A stretch of 64,000 nt of DNA from Streptomyces sp. XY006 (lineage in GTDB: Bacteria > Actinomycetota > Actinomycetes > Streptomycetales > Streptomycetaceae): assembly GCF_002237655.1 (NCBI RefSeq), contig NZ_NOKT01000010.1:1-64000 (forward strand), in the 5' to 3' direction. Under the pieces are notes generated by a model. It saw only the letters and a program-made list of their open reading frames with translations, was not told the origin of the DNA and did no database searches. This document shows positions 32,417 through 40,166 of the stretch, one piece after another. The first letter of the stretch is position 1. The number at the start of each line of letters is the position of its first letter. Position numbers and translations under genes: made by a program.

Positions 32417-33283
32417 GTGACACGACGAACCGACTGGGCGGAGTACGAGTACACCGCCTCCGGTGCCCCACGGGGGAGGGGCACCGGAGGAGCGACGGAC
32501 TCGGCCGTGGGCGGGGAGGACACGCACCGGGAATCCGCGCTGTACGGGGACGACCGGCTGCACGGGGGCAGCGGTCAGCGCGGGGGCGACGGCCTGTACG
32601 AGGACGAGCACGAGGACGAAGGACCGTACGGGGGAGGCACTCCCAGGACTCCCAGGGGCGACTCGCGTGGCGGCGGGACGCGCCGGGGGCGTGGGCGGCG
32701 TCGGCGCGGCTTCGGTGAGCCGGCCGACGCCCAGGACGGAGGCGACCTTCCCTCGTCGAGGGCCGAGCAGGAGGCGCCTCCGGGGGACCCGGTCGAGCAG
32801 GCTCGGGCGATCTGCCTGCGCCTGCTGACCGGGACCCCGCGGACGCGCAAACAGCTCGCCGACGCCCTGCGCAAGCGGCAGATCCCGGACGAGGCGGCGG
32901 AAGAGGTGCTGTCGCGCTTCGAAGAGGTCGGCCTCATCAACGACAGCGCGTTCGCCGACGCCTGGGTGGAGTCCCGTCACCACGGGCGAGGACTGGCCCG
33001 GCGGGCCCTCGCCCAGGAGCTGCGCACGAAGGGCGTCGACTCCACGCTGATCGACGCGGCCGTCTCCCAGCTCGACTCCGAGCAGGAGGAGGCGACCGCG
33101 CGCGAGCTCGTCGACCGCAAGCTGCGCTCCACCCGGGGGCTCGACCGCGACAAGCGGCTGCGCCGCCTCGCGGGCATGCTCGCCCGCAAGGGCTACCCGG
33201 AGGGCATGGCGCTGCGCGTGGTCCGGCAGGCGCTGGAAGAGGAGGGCGAGGACACGGACTTCCCGGTGGGCGAGGACTTCTGA
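32417..33283 (+). CDS. recX: Regulatory protein RecX
   Basis: This 288-residue inhibitor of RecA filaments has the helical RecX core at about 128-280, with ARAICLRLLTGTPRTRKQLA, LINDSAFADAWVESR and a C-terminal MLARKGYPEGMALRVV repeat. The first 125 residues are a Gly/Asp/Arg-rich low-complexity extension, longer than in most bacteria (RecX is usually about 150-200 residues). The GTG start is 3 bases after the recA stop, consistent with coupling. The stop is followed by 19-bp tandem repeats. Confidence 0.93.
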   Translation: MTRRTDWAEYEYTASGAPRGRGTGGATDSAVGGEDTHRESALYGDDRLHGGSGQRGGDGLYEDEHEDEGPYGGGTPRTPRGDSRGGGTRRGRGRRRRGFGEPADAQDGGDLPSSRAEQEAPPGDPVEQARAICLRLLTGTPRTRKQLADALRKRQIPDEAAEEVLSRFEEVGLINDSAFADAWVESRHHGRGLARRALAQELRTKGVDSTLIDAAVSQLDSEQEEATARELVDRKLRSTRGLDRDKRLRRLAGMLARKGYPEGMALRVVRQALEEEGEDTDFPVGEDF

Positions 33284-33355
33284 GCCGAAAGCCGGAGCTT
33301 GCACCCCACCGGCCTTCGGCCCGGCTCACTCCACGGGGTTCCGGCTCGTCACTCA

Positions 33356-33412
33356 GGCCTCCGGCTCACTCACTGGCCTCCAGCTCATTCACTGGCCTCC
33401 GGCTCACTCCAC
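33356..33412. repeat. 19-bp tandem repeat x3 between recX and the rhodanese gene
   Basis: Three copies of a 19-bp unit (GGCCTCCGGCTCACTCACT and variants) occupy 33356-33374, 33375-33393 and 33394-33412. Further degenerate copies lie back to about 33320. The last copy overlaps the 3' end of the convergent rhodanese gene and supplies its stop codon. Confidence 0.9.
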
Positions 33413-33820
33413 CGGGAGTCCCGCTTCCCGCCACGCCTGGAACCCGCCGATCAGATCGGTGGCCCGGTGCAGTCCCAACTGCTGCAGGGACTGCACGGCC
33501 AGGCTGGAGGCGTATCCCTCGTTGCAGATCACGACCACGCGCAGGGCGTGACTCGTGGCCTCGGGCAGACGGTGGCTCCCCTGCGGGTCCAGGCGCCACT
33601 CCAGCTCGTTGCGCTCGACGACGACGGCACCGGGGATGAGGCCGTCCCGTTCGCGCAGGGCGGCGTAACGGATGTCCACCAGCAGCGCGTCACCGGCCCG
33701 GGCGGCCTCGTACGCCTCCCGCGGCCCGATCCGTTCGTAGCCCGCGCGGACGCGCTCCAGCAGTGCGTCGATCCCCAGGGGAGGCCGGACCTCACCGTTC
33801 GTGGTGTCGGGAGTGCTCAC
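33404..33820 (-). CDS. Rhodanese-like sulfurtransferase
   Basis: The 138-residue single-domain rhodanese has the active-site loop ICNEGYASS (Cys near 107), a DIRY substrate-side motif and the GGFQAWREAGLP end. Such proteins move sulfane sulfur from persulfides or thiosulfate to acceptors. Its GTG overlaps the stop of the cysteine dioxygenase gene (GTGA) and follows GGAGG by 7 bases. The two are co-translated and act together in cysteine/sulfur catabolism. The stop codon lies inside the 19-bp tandem repeat. Confidence 0.9.
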   Translation of the reverse strand: MSTPDTTNGEVRPPLGIDALLERVRAGYERIGPREAYEAARAGDALLVDIRYAALRERDGLIPGAVVVERNELEWRLDPQGSHRLPEATSHALRVVVICNEGYASSLAVQSLQQLGLHRATDLIGGFQAWREAGLPVE

Positions 33821-34380
33821 TGCCAGTCCTCCGGTCGCTCCACCTGCTCCAGGCGCAGGATCGGCCCGCTGCGGCTGTAGCGGCGGATCTGCGGCAGGGG
33901 AGGGTAGTAGGCGTGGACCGAGACGGCGTGCTGGTCGCGGGACTCGTTGAGCACCTCGTGGACGTGGTGGCGTCCGAAGGCACGGCCCTGACCGGCCGGC
34001 AGCCGCCGCTCCCGGTCCACGCCCTCGGTGAGTTCGAGCGTCTTCCAGCCGTCGGTGGGCAGCCGCGCGGCCAGTGAGTTCTCCTTGAGCTCGCCCGACG
34101 CGGTCAGGAAGGCACCGACGGAGTCGGCGTGGTCGTGCCAGCCGGTGCCCGTGCCGGGCGGCCAGCCGATCAGCCAGGCCTCGCTGCCGCCGGGGCCGTC
34201 CAGCCGCACCCAGGTGCGGCCCTCCGGGTCGAGCGGCAGGGAGGCGATCAGCTCGCTGTCGGCGGCCGTGCGCCGGACGAAGTCGTAGAGGTCGGCCTGG
34301 GTGGGAGCCGAACGGGCGGGCGAAACAGAGGGGAGCGCGGAAGGAGATGCGGAAGGGGACGAGGAAGGAGATACAGACAC
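33817..34380 (-). CDS. Cysteine dioxygenase type I
   Basis: The 187-residue cupin oxidises L-cysteine to cysteine sulfinate using non-haem iron. The three iron-ligand histidines are visible in GWHDHADSVGAF (two) and HHVHEVLNES (third), within a TWVRLDGPGGSEAWL-type beta barrel. The first 25 residues are a Ser/Pro repeat (SPSSSPSASPSALPSVSP). The GTG at 34380 is preceded by AGGACGG. The reading frame stays open upstream, but that stretch is occupied in another frame by a Cys-rich leader ORF with a much better ribosome-binding site, so I prefer the short form. It overlaps the rhodanese gene by 4 bases. Confidence 0.88.
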   Translation of the reverse strand: MSVSPSSSPSASPSALPSVSPARSAPTQADLYDFVRRTAADSELIASLPLDPEGRTWVRLDGPGGSEAWLIGWPPGTGTGWHDHADSVGAFLTASGELKENSLAARLPTDGWKTLELTEGVDRERRLPAGQGRAFGRHHVHEVLNESRDQHAVSVHAYYPPLPQIRRYSRSGPILRLEQVERPEDWQ

Positions 34381-34418
34381 GGGTGCCGTCCTGAAGTCCT
34401 GATGAGGGTTCGCGAGAT

Positions 34419-34454
34419 GCGCGGCAGCCCACGCGGACAGGGCGTGGGGCGCGC
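34419..34454 (-). promoter_or_regulatory. Hairpin between the Cys leader and cysteine dioxygenase
   Basis: A 7-bp GC stem (34428-34434 with 34442-34448) closes a 7-base loop. A second 5-bp helix (34419-34423 with 34450-34454) extends it across a small internal loop. It lies 20 bases after the leader ORF stop and about 40 bases before the GTG of cysteine dioxygenase, where an attenuator or start-site sequestering structure would sit. Confidence 0.55.
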
Positions 34455-34474
34455 GAAGGAAGAAGGATGCGAAG

Positions 34475-34522
34475 TCAGCAGGACGGGCGACACACGCAGC
34501 CCGCATAGCGGACGAGGTCCAT
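34475..34522 (-). CDS. Cysteine-rich leader peptide (15 aa)
   Basis: A short ORF reads MDLVRYAGCVCRPSC and then TGA, with three Cys among the last seven residues. GGAGGG lies exactly 5 bases before the ATG (plus 34528-34533), the best ribosome-binding site of this operon. The ATG is inside the 14-bp palindrome GGTCCATATGGACC. It precedes cysteine dioxygenase and rhodanese by 95 bases and is followed by a hairpin. I infer a translated sensor of cysteinyl-tRNA or cysteine supply controlling the operon. Small ORFs with clustered Cys codons ahead of sulfur genes are known in actinobacteria. I have not seen this one described. Confidence 0.7.
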   Translation of the reverse strand: MDLVRYAGCVCRPSC

Positions 34523-34568
34523 ATGGACCCTCCGCCACAGGCGCACACAGGTGTCGGTCACGCACCGG

Positions 34569-34597
34569 AGTACACCATGGCCGCCCGGACCGGTCAA
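34569..34597 (-). promoter_or_regulatory. Promoter of the leader-cysteine dioxygenase-rhodanese operon
   Basis: On the minus strand TTGACC (plus 34592-34597) and TGTACT (plus 34569-34574) are separated by exactly 17 bases. Predicted transcription start is near 34562, giving about 40 bases before the leader ATG and about 180 before the cysteine dioxygenase GTG. Confidence 0.6.
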
Positions 34598-34633
34598 CTC
34601 ACTGTCACCATGCGGACGCACCGTGACAGTGAG
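34598..34633 (-). promoter_or_regulatory. 11-bp perfect inverted repeat (operator or terminator)
   Basis: CTCACTGTCAC (34598-34608) and GTGACAGTGAG (34623-34633) form perfect arms with a 14-base spacer. The repeat directly abuts the -35 of the operon promoter and lies 21 bases after the stop of the upstream FAD monooxygenase gene. It has no T tract, so I favour an operator, but it could terminate the upstream gene. Confidence 0.6.
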
Positions 34634-34654
34634 GCCGTCACTCCCCGTGCCGCA

Positions 34655-36262
34655 TCAGGGCGAGCCGGCCGAAGCACCGGCGCCGGCCTGCGCTTTCGCC
34701 GGTCCGCCGAGCGTGGCCTCGGCCGCCGCGTACAGCTCCTCGGGGCGCACACCGCCGAACGCGGTGACGAGGTGCCCGTCGGGGCGTACCAGGAGCACGG
34801 TGTGGGCGGCCGCGCCCGGATAGCTCTCGGCGACCAGCAGCTCCGCGGGGTGCGGCAGGGCCGTCACGGCGGCGGCGAGCCGGGGCATGATGCCCGCCCG
34901 GGCCCAGTGCTTGCGCTCCCACACGCCCGTGCCCGGCGCGATCAGCACCACGAGCAGGGCGCCCCGGCCGAGCCGGTCACTCAGCCGTACGAAGGTGCCG
35001 TCCTCGGCGGTGACCCGGACGTCGGCGACCGGAGAACCGGGCGGGGTGTCGACCGGCACCTCTCCTTCGAGGGGCCCGGGCGCGAGCGGCGACTCGGCGT
35101 ACGCCCCCGGCGCGCCGAGCTGGCCCTGCCCCAGGTGACCGTCCGTGAGGAGCGTGTCGTGGCCACGGGACGAGCCGGGCACGTAGGAGCGCAGCCCTCC
35201 GCCGCCGCGCAGCAGCGGCAGCGCCTGGTCGGCGGCGCGCAGCCGGGCGGCGACGACCGCACGGCGCTCGGCCTGGTAGCTGTCGAGAAGCGCCTCGTGC
35301 GGCCCGTGGTGCCAGGCCAGGGCCAGCTTCCAGGCGAGGTTGTCGGCGTCCCGCAGGCCCTCGTCCAGCCCGTGCGTGCCGAGGGCACCGAGCAGGTGGG
35401 CCGCGTCCCCGGCGAGGAAGACGCGTTCGGCGCGCCAGCGACGGGCCAGCCGGTGGTGCACCGTGTGGACGCCGGTGTCGAGCAGCTCGTACGGCGGGGT
35501 CGTGCCGCCCGACCAGCCGGCCAGGGTCTCCCGGATGCGGGTCAGCAGCAGTTCGGGGGTGACCAGGTCCTTGCCGGGCGGCAGGAGCCAGTCCAGGCGC
35601 CAGACGCCGTCCGGCAGGGGCCGTGCGGTGATCTCGCCGGCCGAGGGGCCCGACATGCGCCAGGGCGGCATGCGGTGCAGCAATGCTTCGTTGTGCCAGG
35701 GCAGTTCCGTGCGCAGGGCCGCGACGGCGTGACGTTCCACCGCCGTACGGCCCGGGAAGCGGATGTCCTGGAGCTTGCGCACGGTGGAGCGGGGGCCGTC
35801 GCAGCCGACCAGGTAACTGCCGCGCCACCAGGTGCCCTTGGGGCCGCGCGTGTGGGCCGTGACGCCCGAGGGTTCCTGCTCGATGCCGTCGAGGCGGCTG
35901 TCCACGGCGATCTTGACGAGCCGTTCGCCGGCGAGGGCCGAACGCAGGAGGCCGGTCAGCACGTGCTGGGCGATGTGCAGCGGGATGGGTTCGCTGCCGT
36001 CGAAAAAGACCTCGCGCATCACCTGCTTGCGCCGCACCGACCGCCATCCGGCCCACTGGGCACCGACCTCGTCCAGGGGAACACCGGTCAGGCGCTCGAC
36101 GAGAGCGGCGGTGTCCTCGCGCAGGACGACGGTGCGTGCCGCGCGGGGCTCGTCCTTGCCCGGGCCCTCGTCGAGGACGACGCACGGCACTTCCTGGCGG
36201 GCCAGCGCCAGGGCGAGCGTGAGCCCCACGGGCCCCGCTCCGACGATGATCACCGGGTCCAC
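34655..36262 (-). CDS. FAD-dependent aromatic-ring monooxygenase-like protein
   Basis: The 535-residue PheA/TfdB-type flavin monooxygenase has the GxGxxG Rossmann motif VIIVGAGPVGLTLALALA (about 4-21), a DG motif in YLVGCDGPRSTVRK (about 155-168) and the FAD-ribityl GD motif RVFLAGDAAHLLGALGTHGL (about 273-292). A thioredoxin-like C-terminal domain (about 400-520) follows. The substrate is unknown. GTG 36262 has AGGGGG upstream; the frame stays open to 36352. TTGACG at plus 36370-36375 may be the -35 of its promoter. It lies between the gluD terminator and the cysteine dioxygenase operon. Confidence 0.88.
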   Translation of the reverse strand: MDPVIIVGAGPVGLTLALALARQEVPCVVLDEGPGKDEPRAARTVVLREDTAALVERLTGVPLDEVGAQWAGWRSVRRKQVMREVFFDGSEPIPLHIAQHVLTGLLRSALAGERLVKIAVDSRLDGIEQEPSGVTAHTRGPKGTWWRGSYLVGCDGPRSTVRKLQDIRFPGRTAVERHAVAALRTELPWHNEALLHRMPPWRMSGPSAGEITARPLPDGVWRLDWLLPPGKDLVTPELLLTRIRETLAGWSGGTTPPYELLDTGVHTVHHRLARRWRAERVFLAGDAAHLLGALGTHGLDEGLRDADNLAWKLALAWHHGPHEALLDSYQAERRAVVAARLRAADQALPLLRGGGGLRSYVPGSSRGHDTLLTDGHLGQGQLGAPGAYAESPLAPGPLEGEVPVDTPPGSPVADVRVTAEDGTFVRLSDRLGRGALLVVLIAPGTGVWERKHWARAGIMPRLAAAVTALPHPAELLVAESYPGAAAHTVLLVRPDGHLVTAFGGVRPEELYAAAEATLGGPAKAQAGAGASAGSP

Positions 36263-36382
36263 GGCGCGGCGCCCCCTGCCCGCGGTGTTGTCCTGAGAGA
36301 CGTAGGTGAACACGAAGGTGGAGCAGGGTGCACGATCACAGAACGTATGCAACCTATTGCCGGTGCTTGCGTCAAGTGACCA

Positions 36383-36410
36383 GGGGCAGTGGCGATCATG
36401 CCACTGCCCC
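36383..36410 (-). terminator. Terminator after gluD
   Basis: An 11-bp perfect stem (36383-36393 with 36400-36410) closes a 6-base loop, 61 bases after the gluD stop. It separates the glu operon from the FAD monooxygenase gene. Confidence 0.75.
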
Positions 36411-36470
36411 TTTGTGTGTCACACGAGGTGAGAGAGCGTCAGGCGCCCCTCGATGAGTACAGGCCGACCG

Positions 36471-37376
36471 TCAGCGAGTTGCGCCGCCGGCGTCGGTTCC
36501 ACCGCCGAGCTCGGCCGCGTTGAGGTCGTCGACCTTCTCGGCGCCCAGAACGGCACCCGTGCTCCGCTTGCTGCGCCGCAGCCTGCCCTCCAGCCAGGAG
36601 GCGAAGGAGGTGAGGATGAAGTTCAGCACGATGAAGATGACCGCCACCACGATGAAGCTGGGGATGACGTTCGCGTAGTTGGCCGCGAGGGTGCTCCGCG
36701 TGTTGAGCAGCTCGGTGAACCCGAGCATCACGCCGCCCAGCGCGGTGTCCTTCACGATGACGACCAGCTGGCTGACGATGGCCGGCAGCATGGCCGTGAC
36801 GGCCTGCGGCAGCAGGATGCTGGTCATCGTCTGGTTCTTGCGCAGACCGATCGCCATGGCCGCCTCCGACTGCCCCTTGGGCAGGGAGAGGATGCCCGCG
36901 CGGACGACCTCGGCGAGGACCGACGCGTTGTAGAGCACCAGGCCCGTGACGACCGCGTACAGCGGACGCTCATCGCTCGGGATGCCCGTGGAACGGACGT
37001 AGAACTCGTTGGCGAAGAGCATCAGCAGCAGCACCGGGATGGCCCGGAAGAACTCGACCACGGCGCCGGCCGGGATGCGCACCCAGCGGTGGTCGGACAG
37101 GCGCAGGATGCCGAGGACGGCGCCCAGCGGCAGGGCGATGACCATGGAGAGCGCCGCGGCCTTCAGCGTGTCGGCCAAGCCGGGCAGCAGATAGGTCGTC
37201 CATGCCTCAGACGTGGTGAACGGCTTCCACAGAGCCCACTCCAGTTGGCCCTTCTCGTCCATCGTCTCCCAGACCCACCACAGGAGCAGGGCGAGCAGGA
37301 CGAAGAAAACCACCGAGAAGAGCACGTTGCGCCGCTTGGCCTTGGGGCCGGGGGCGTCGTAAAGAACGGACGTCAT
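36471..37376 (-). CDS. gluD: Glutamate-type ABC transporter permease GluD
   Basis: The 301-residue polar amino acid permease (HisM type) has about five to six membrane helices and the ABC-coupling EAA loop in AAMAIGLRKNQTMTSILLPQ (about 181-200). The FFRAIPVLLLMLFANEF block is typical of glutamate/aspartate systems. The C-terminus carries a 45-residue charged tail. Its ATG overlaps the gluC stop (ATGA). It is last in gluABCD and is followed by a terminator. Confidence 0.9.
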   Translation of the reverse strand: MTSVLYDAPGPKAKRRNVLFSVVFFVLLALLLWWVWETMDEKGQLEWALWKPFTTSEAWTTYLLPGLADTLKAAALSMVIALPLGAVLGILRLSDHRWVRIPAGAVVEFFRAIPVLLLMLFANEFYVRSTGIPSDERPLYAVVTGLVLYNASVLAEVVRAGILSLPKGQSEAAMAIGLRKNQTMTSILLPQAVTAMLPAIVSQLVVIVKDTALGGVMLGFTELLNTRSTLAANYANVIPSFIVVAVIFIVLNFILTSFASWLEGRLRRSKRSTGAVLGAEKVDDLNAAELGGGTDAGGATR

Positions 37377-38050
37377 CGCTTCACCGCCAGTCGCTTGCTC
37401 AGCCAGCCGAGGAACAGGCCGGTGGGCAGGGTCAGTACCACGAACCCGAAGGCGAAGACGGCGCCGATGAGCAGCGTCTGTGCCTCGTTCTCGATCATTT
37501 CCTTCATCAGGAGGGCGGCCTCCGCCACGCCGATCGTGGCCGCCACGGTCGTGTTCTTGGTCAGTGCGATGAGGACGTTGGCCAAGGGTCCGATGACCGA
37601 CCGGAAGGCCTGCGGCAGAACGACCAGCCACAGGACCTGGGTGAAGCTGAGACCGATGGCGCGTGCCGCCTCGGCCTGCCCGACGGGCACGGTGTTGATA
37701 CCCGAACGAATGGCCTCGCAGACGAAGGCCGCGGTGTAGGCGACGAGGCCGAGGACCGCGAGCCGGAAGGCCTTGGCCTTGAAATCGTCGGGGGCGCCCA
37801 TCGTCACGCCGAAGATGTTGGCGAGTCCCAGCGAGGTGAAGACGATGATGACAGTCAGGGGGATGTTACGGACGATGTTCACGTAGGCGGTGCCGAAACC
37901 GCGCATCAGCGGAACCGGGCTGACCCGCATGGCCGCCAGCAGGGTGCCCCAGATCAGGGAGCCGATGGCCGAGAAGACGGTGAGTTGCACCGTGACCCAG
38001 AAGGCACCCAGCAGGGTCGGGTCGTCATAGTCAGAAAGGAAGTCGAACAC
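37373..38050 (-). CDS. gluC: Glutamate-type ABC transporter permease GluC
   Basis: The 225-residue permease has five membrane helices and the coupling loop AEAARAIGLSFTQVLWLVVL (about 134-153). IVRNIPLTVIIVFTSLG is characteristic of the GltK/GluC group. The GTG start is preceded by GGGAG. A 12-bp GC hairpin lies in the 128-bp gap after gluB, just upstream. It is coupled to gluD by a 4-base overlap, and the two form a heteromeric channel. Confidence 0.9.
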   Translation of the reverse strand: MFDFLSDYDDPTLLGAFWVTVQLTVFSAIGSLIWGTLLAAMRVSPVPLMRGFGTAYVNIVRNIPLTVIIVFTSLGLANIFGVTMGAPDDFKAKAFRLAVLGLVAYTAAFVCEAIRSGINTVPVGQAEAARAIGLSFTQVLWLVVLPQAFRSVIGPLANVLIALTKNTTVAATIGVAEAALLMKEMIENEAQTLLIGAVFAFGFVVLTLPTGLFLGWLSKRLAVKR

Positions 38051-38096
38051 GATCTCCCGCGCTTCCGGGTGTGTGGCTGAGGGGGGCGGACGGGCC

Positions 38097-38125
38097 GCGC
38101 CGCCGCCGAAAGCCGGCGGCGGCGC
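38097..38125 (-). promoter_or_regulatory. Intercistronic hairpin gluB-gluC
   Basis: A perfect 12-bp GC stem (38097-38108 with 38114-38125) closes a 5-base AAAGC-type loop. It lies 53 bases after the gluB stop and 46 bases before gluC. Such hairpins in binding-protein operons lower downstream expression or protect the upstream mRNA, giving an excess of binding protein over permease. Confidence 0.65.
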
Positions 38126-38178
38126 GCCTGCGGACCCCCACGGGGAGCGTGGGGATCCTGCGTCGGCGGAGTCCCGCG

Positions 38179-39024
38179 TTACTGGACGATCTGGCCGATC
38201 TTCGGGGCTTCCTCGTTCTTGTAGTTGGCCGGGCCGAAGTTGTCCTTGACCGCCTTCTCCCAGGCGCCGTCGCTGACCATCTTCTCGAGGGCGTCATTGA
38301 TCTTGTTCAGGGTCTCGGTGTCGCCCTTCTTGACGCCGATGCCGTAGTTCTCGTTGCTCAGCTTCAGTCCGGTGAGCTTGAACTGACCCTTGTACTGGTC
38401 CTGCGCTGCGAAGCCGGCGAGGATCGCGTCGTCCGTGGTCACGGCGTCAAGAGCGCCGCTCTGCAGACCCGCGATGCACTCCGAGTAACCGCCGAGCTCC
38501 TGCAGCTGGGCCTTCGGCGCGATCTCCTTCTTCACGTTCTGGGCCGAGGTGGAGCCGGTCACCGAACACAGCTTCTTGCCGTTGAGGTCGGTGCCTTCCT
38601 TGATGTCCGAGTCGGCCTTGACCAGCAGATCCTGGTGAGCCAGCAGGTAAGGACCGGCGAAGTCGACCTTCTGCTTGCGCTCGTCGGTGATCGAGTACGT
38701 CGCCGCGATCATCTTGACATCACCACGGGACAGCGCGTTCTCACGGTCGGCGCTCTTGGTCTCGACCCACTCGATCTGGTCGGGCTTGTAGCCAAGTTCC
38801 TTGGCCACGTAGGTCGCCACGTCCACGTCGAAGCCGGAGAAGGAACCGTCGGGCTCCTTCAGGCCCAGACCGGGCTGGTCGTACTTGATGCCGATCTTGA
38901 TCTTGTCGCCGCCGCCGGAGCCGGAGCCGTTCGAGTCTCCGCCGTCGTCGCCTCCACAGGCCGTGGCGGTCAGAGCGAGGACGAGAGCGGTGGCGGCCGC
39001 GGCGGAGACCTTGCGGAGCTTCAT
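38179..39024 (-). CDS. gluB: Glutamate-type binding lipoprotein GluB
   Basis: The 281-residue solute-binding protein has a lipoprotein signal: basic start MKLRKV, hydrophobic core and lipobox ending TATAC with Cys23, then a Gly/Ser/Asp tether. The mature SBP_bac_3 domain shows GFDVDVATYVAKELGYK, MIAATYSITDERKQKVDFAG and GTDLNGKKLCSVTGSTSAQN. It delivers glutamate or aspartate to GluCD. ATG 39024 has AAGGA 8 bases upstream, better than ATG 39033, which sits on the AAAGG itself. Confidence 0.92.
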   Translation of the reverse strand: MKLRKVSAAAATALVLALTATACGGDDGGDSNGSGSGGGDKIKIGIKYDQPGLGLKEPDGSFSGFDVDVATYVAKELGYKPDQIEWVETKSADRENALSRGDVKMIAATYSITDERKQKVDFAGPYLLAHQDLLVKADSDIKEGTDLNGKKLCSVTGSTSAQNVKKEIAPKAQLQELGGYSECIAGLQSGALDAVTTDDAILAGFAAQDQYKGQFKLTGLKLSNENYGIGVKKGDTETLNKINDALEKMVSDGAWEKAVKDNFGPANYKNEEAPKIGQIVQ

Positions 39025-39099
39025 TGGGAACATCCTTTGCCGTGAAGAGAAAACCGTCGTTGCGGGGGGCGCGGACCGTCGCGGGCGCGACGTGCGCCG

Positions 39100-39876
39100 T
39101 CAGTGGTGCAGGATCTTCGACAGGAAGTCCTTGGCGCGGTCGCTGCGCGGATTGCTGAAGAACTGGTCGGGCGCAGCCTCCTCGACGATTCGGCCGTCCG
39201 CCATGAACACCACGCGGTTTGCCGCCGATCGTGCGAAACCCATCTCGTGGGTGACGACGATCATGGTCATACCGTCGCGGGCGAGCTGCTGCATGACCTC
39301 CAGCACCTCGTTGATCATCTCGGGGTCGAGCGCGGAGGTGGGCTCGTCGAAGAGCATCACCTTCGGCTCCATGGCCAGCGCCCGCGCGATCGCGACGCGC
39401 TGCTGCTGGCCGCCGGAGAGCTGTGCCGGGTACTTCTCGGCCTGCGCGCCCACGCCGACCCGGTCGAGCAGGGCACGGGCCCGTTCCTCGGCCGCCTGCT
39501 TGTCCTTCTTGCGGACCTTGATCTGGCCGAGCATCACGTTCTCGAGCACGGTCTTGTGCGCGAAGAGGTTGAAGGACTGGAAGACCATGCCGACGTCGGC
39601 GCGCAGCTTCGCCAGGGCCTTGCCCTCGGCGGGCAGCGGCTTGCCGTCGATCGTGATCGAGCCGGAGTCGATCGTCTCCAGGCGGTTGATGGTGCGGCAC
39701 AGGGTGGACTTGCCGGACCCGGAGGGTCCGATGACCACGACGACTTCACCGCGGGCGATCGTCAGGTCGATGTCCTGGAGTACGTGCAACGCGCCGAAAT
39801 GCTTGTTGACGCTCTTCAGGACGACCAGTTCTCCGGTCGCGGCCACATCTTCCTTGGCCACCGATACTTCGGTCAT
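39100..39876 (-). CDS. gluA: Glutamate-type ABC transporter ATPase GluA
   Basis: The 258-residue ATPase has Walker [10 protein letters not shown] (about 50-58), Q-loop VFQSFNLF, signature LSGGQQQR, Walker [13 protein letters not shown] and the switch His in VVTHEMG, all intact. It is the first gene of gluABCD. In the 75-bp gap to gluB nothing notable is seen. Its promoter should lie in 39877-40166, where a TCCGAT-N4-ATCGGA inverted repeat at 39970-39985 is a possible operator. Confidence 0.93.
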   Translation of the reverse strand: MTEVSVAKEDVAATGELVVLKSVNKHFGALHVLQDIDLTIARGEVVVVIGPSGSGKSTLCRTINRLETIDSGSITIDGKPLPAEGKALAKLRADVGMVFQSFNLFAHKTVLENVMLGQIKVRKKDKQAAEERARALLDRVGVGAQAEKYPAQLSGGQQQRVAIARALAMEPKVMLFDEPTSALDPEMINEVLEVMQQLARDGMTMIVVTHEMGFARSAANRVVFMADGRIVEEAAPDQFFSNPRSDRAKDFLSKILHH

Positions 39877-40166
39877 CGCTCTCAGGCTCCGTCCTCCTCG
39901 GTTTCGGAGGACAGTAGTTACCCTCCACGACCTGCGTCATTACATCTGAGGGGAATCTGAGCATCACGATCCGATAGCAATCGGACACATGTCGTAGCAC
40001 TTATGAGCAGCGCTCATACCAGCCGGGTAACGGAAGCGCTCAGCAACCGGAACCCTCTTGACGCCGTCGTCATCCATCGGCGTGACTGCACAAGGTGCAC
40101 GCGCGCGCGTGCACGCGTTTTTGTACACATCCAGATCGTACGGCCAGTGAACCGAAGGGGGCCCGG
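39877..40166. other. Divergent gluA / response-regulator intergenic region
   Basis: This 290-bp region separates gluA (left) from a two-component operon (right). It contains the inverted repeat TCCGAT-N4-ATCGGA (39970-39985), a TTGACG candidate -35 at 40058-40063 pointing right, and the alternating purine-pyrimidine palindrome at 40095-40118. No gene is visible. Confidence 0.6.
40095..40118. repeat. Alternating purine-pyrimidine palindrome (Z-DNA prone)
   Basis: GTGCACGCGCGCGCGTGCAC at 40095-40114 is a perfect 20-bp palindrome, and strict purine-pyrimidine alternation continues to 40118. It is followed by a T5 run and sits about 50 bases upstream of the response-regulator start. Such tracts can flip to Z-DNA or form cruciforms under negative supercoiling. 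Confidence 0.85.

Noticed and set aside
34381..34548. N-terminal extension of cysteine dioxygenase to 243 residues
   Set aside because: The extra sequence has no domain, and the only good ribosome-binding site serves the short Cys-rich ORF in another frame. The enzyme domain is complete from the GTG at 34380.
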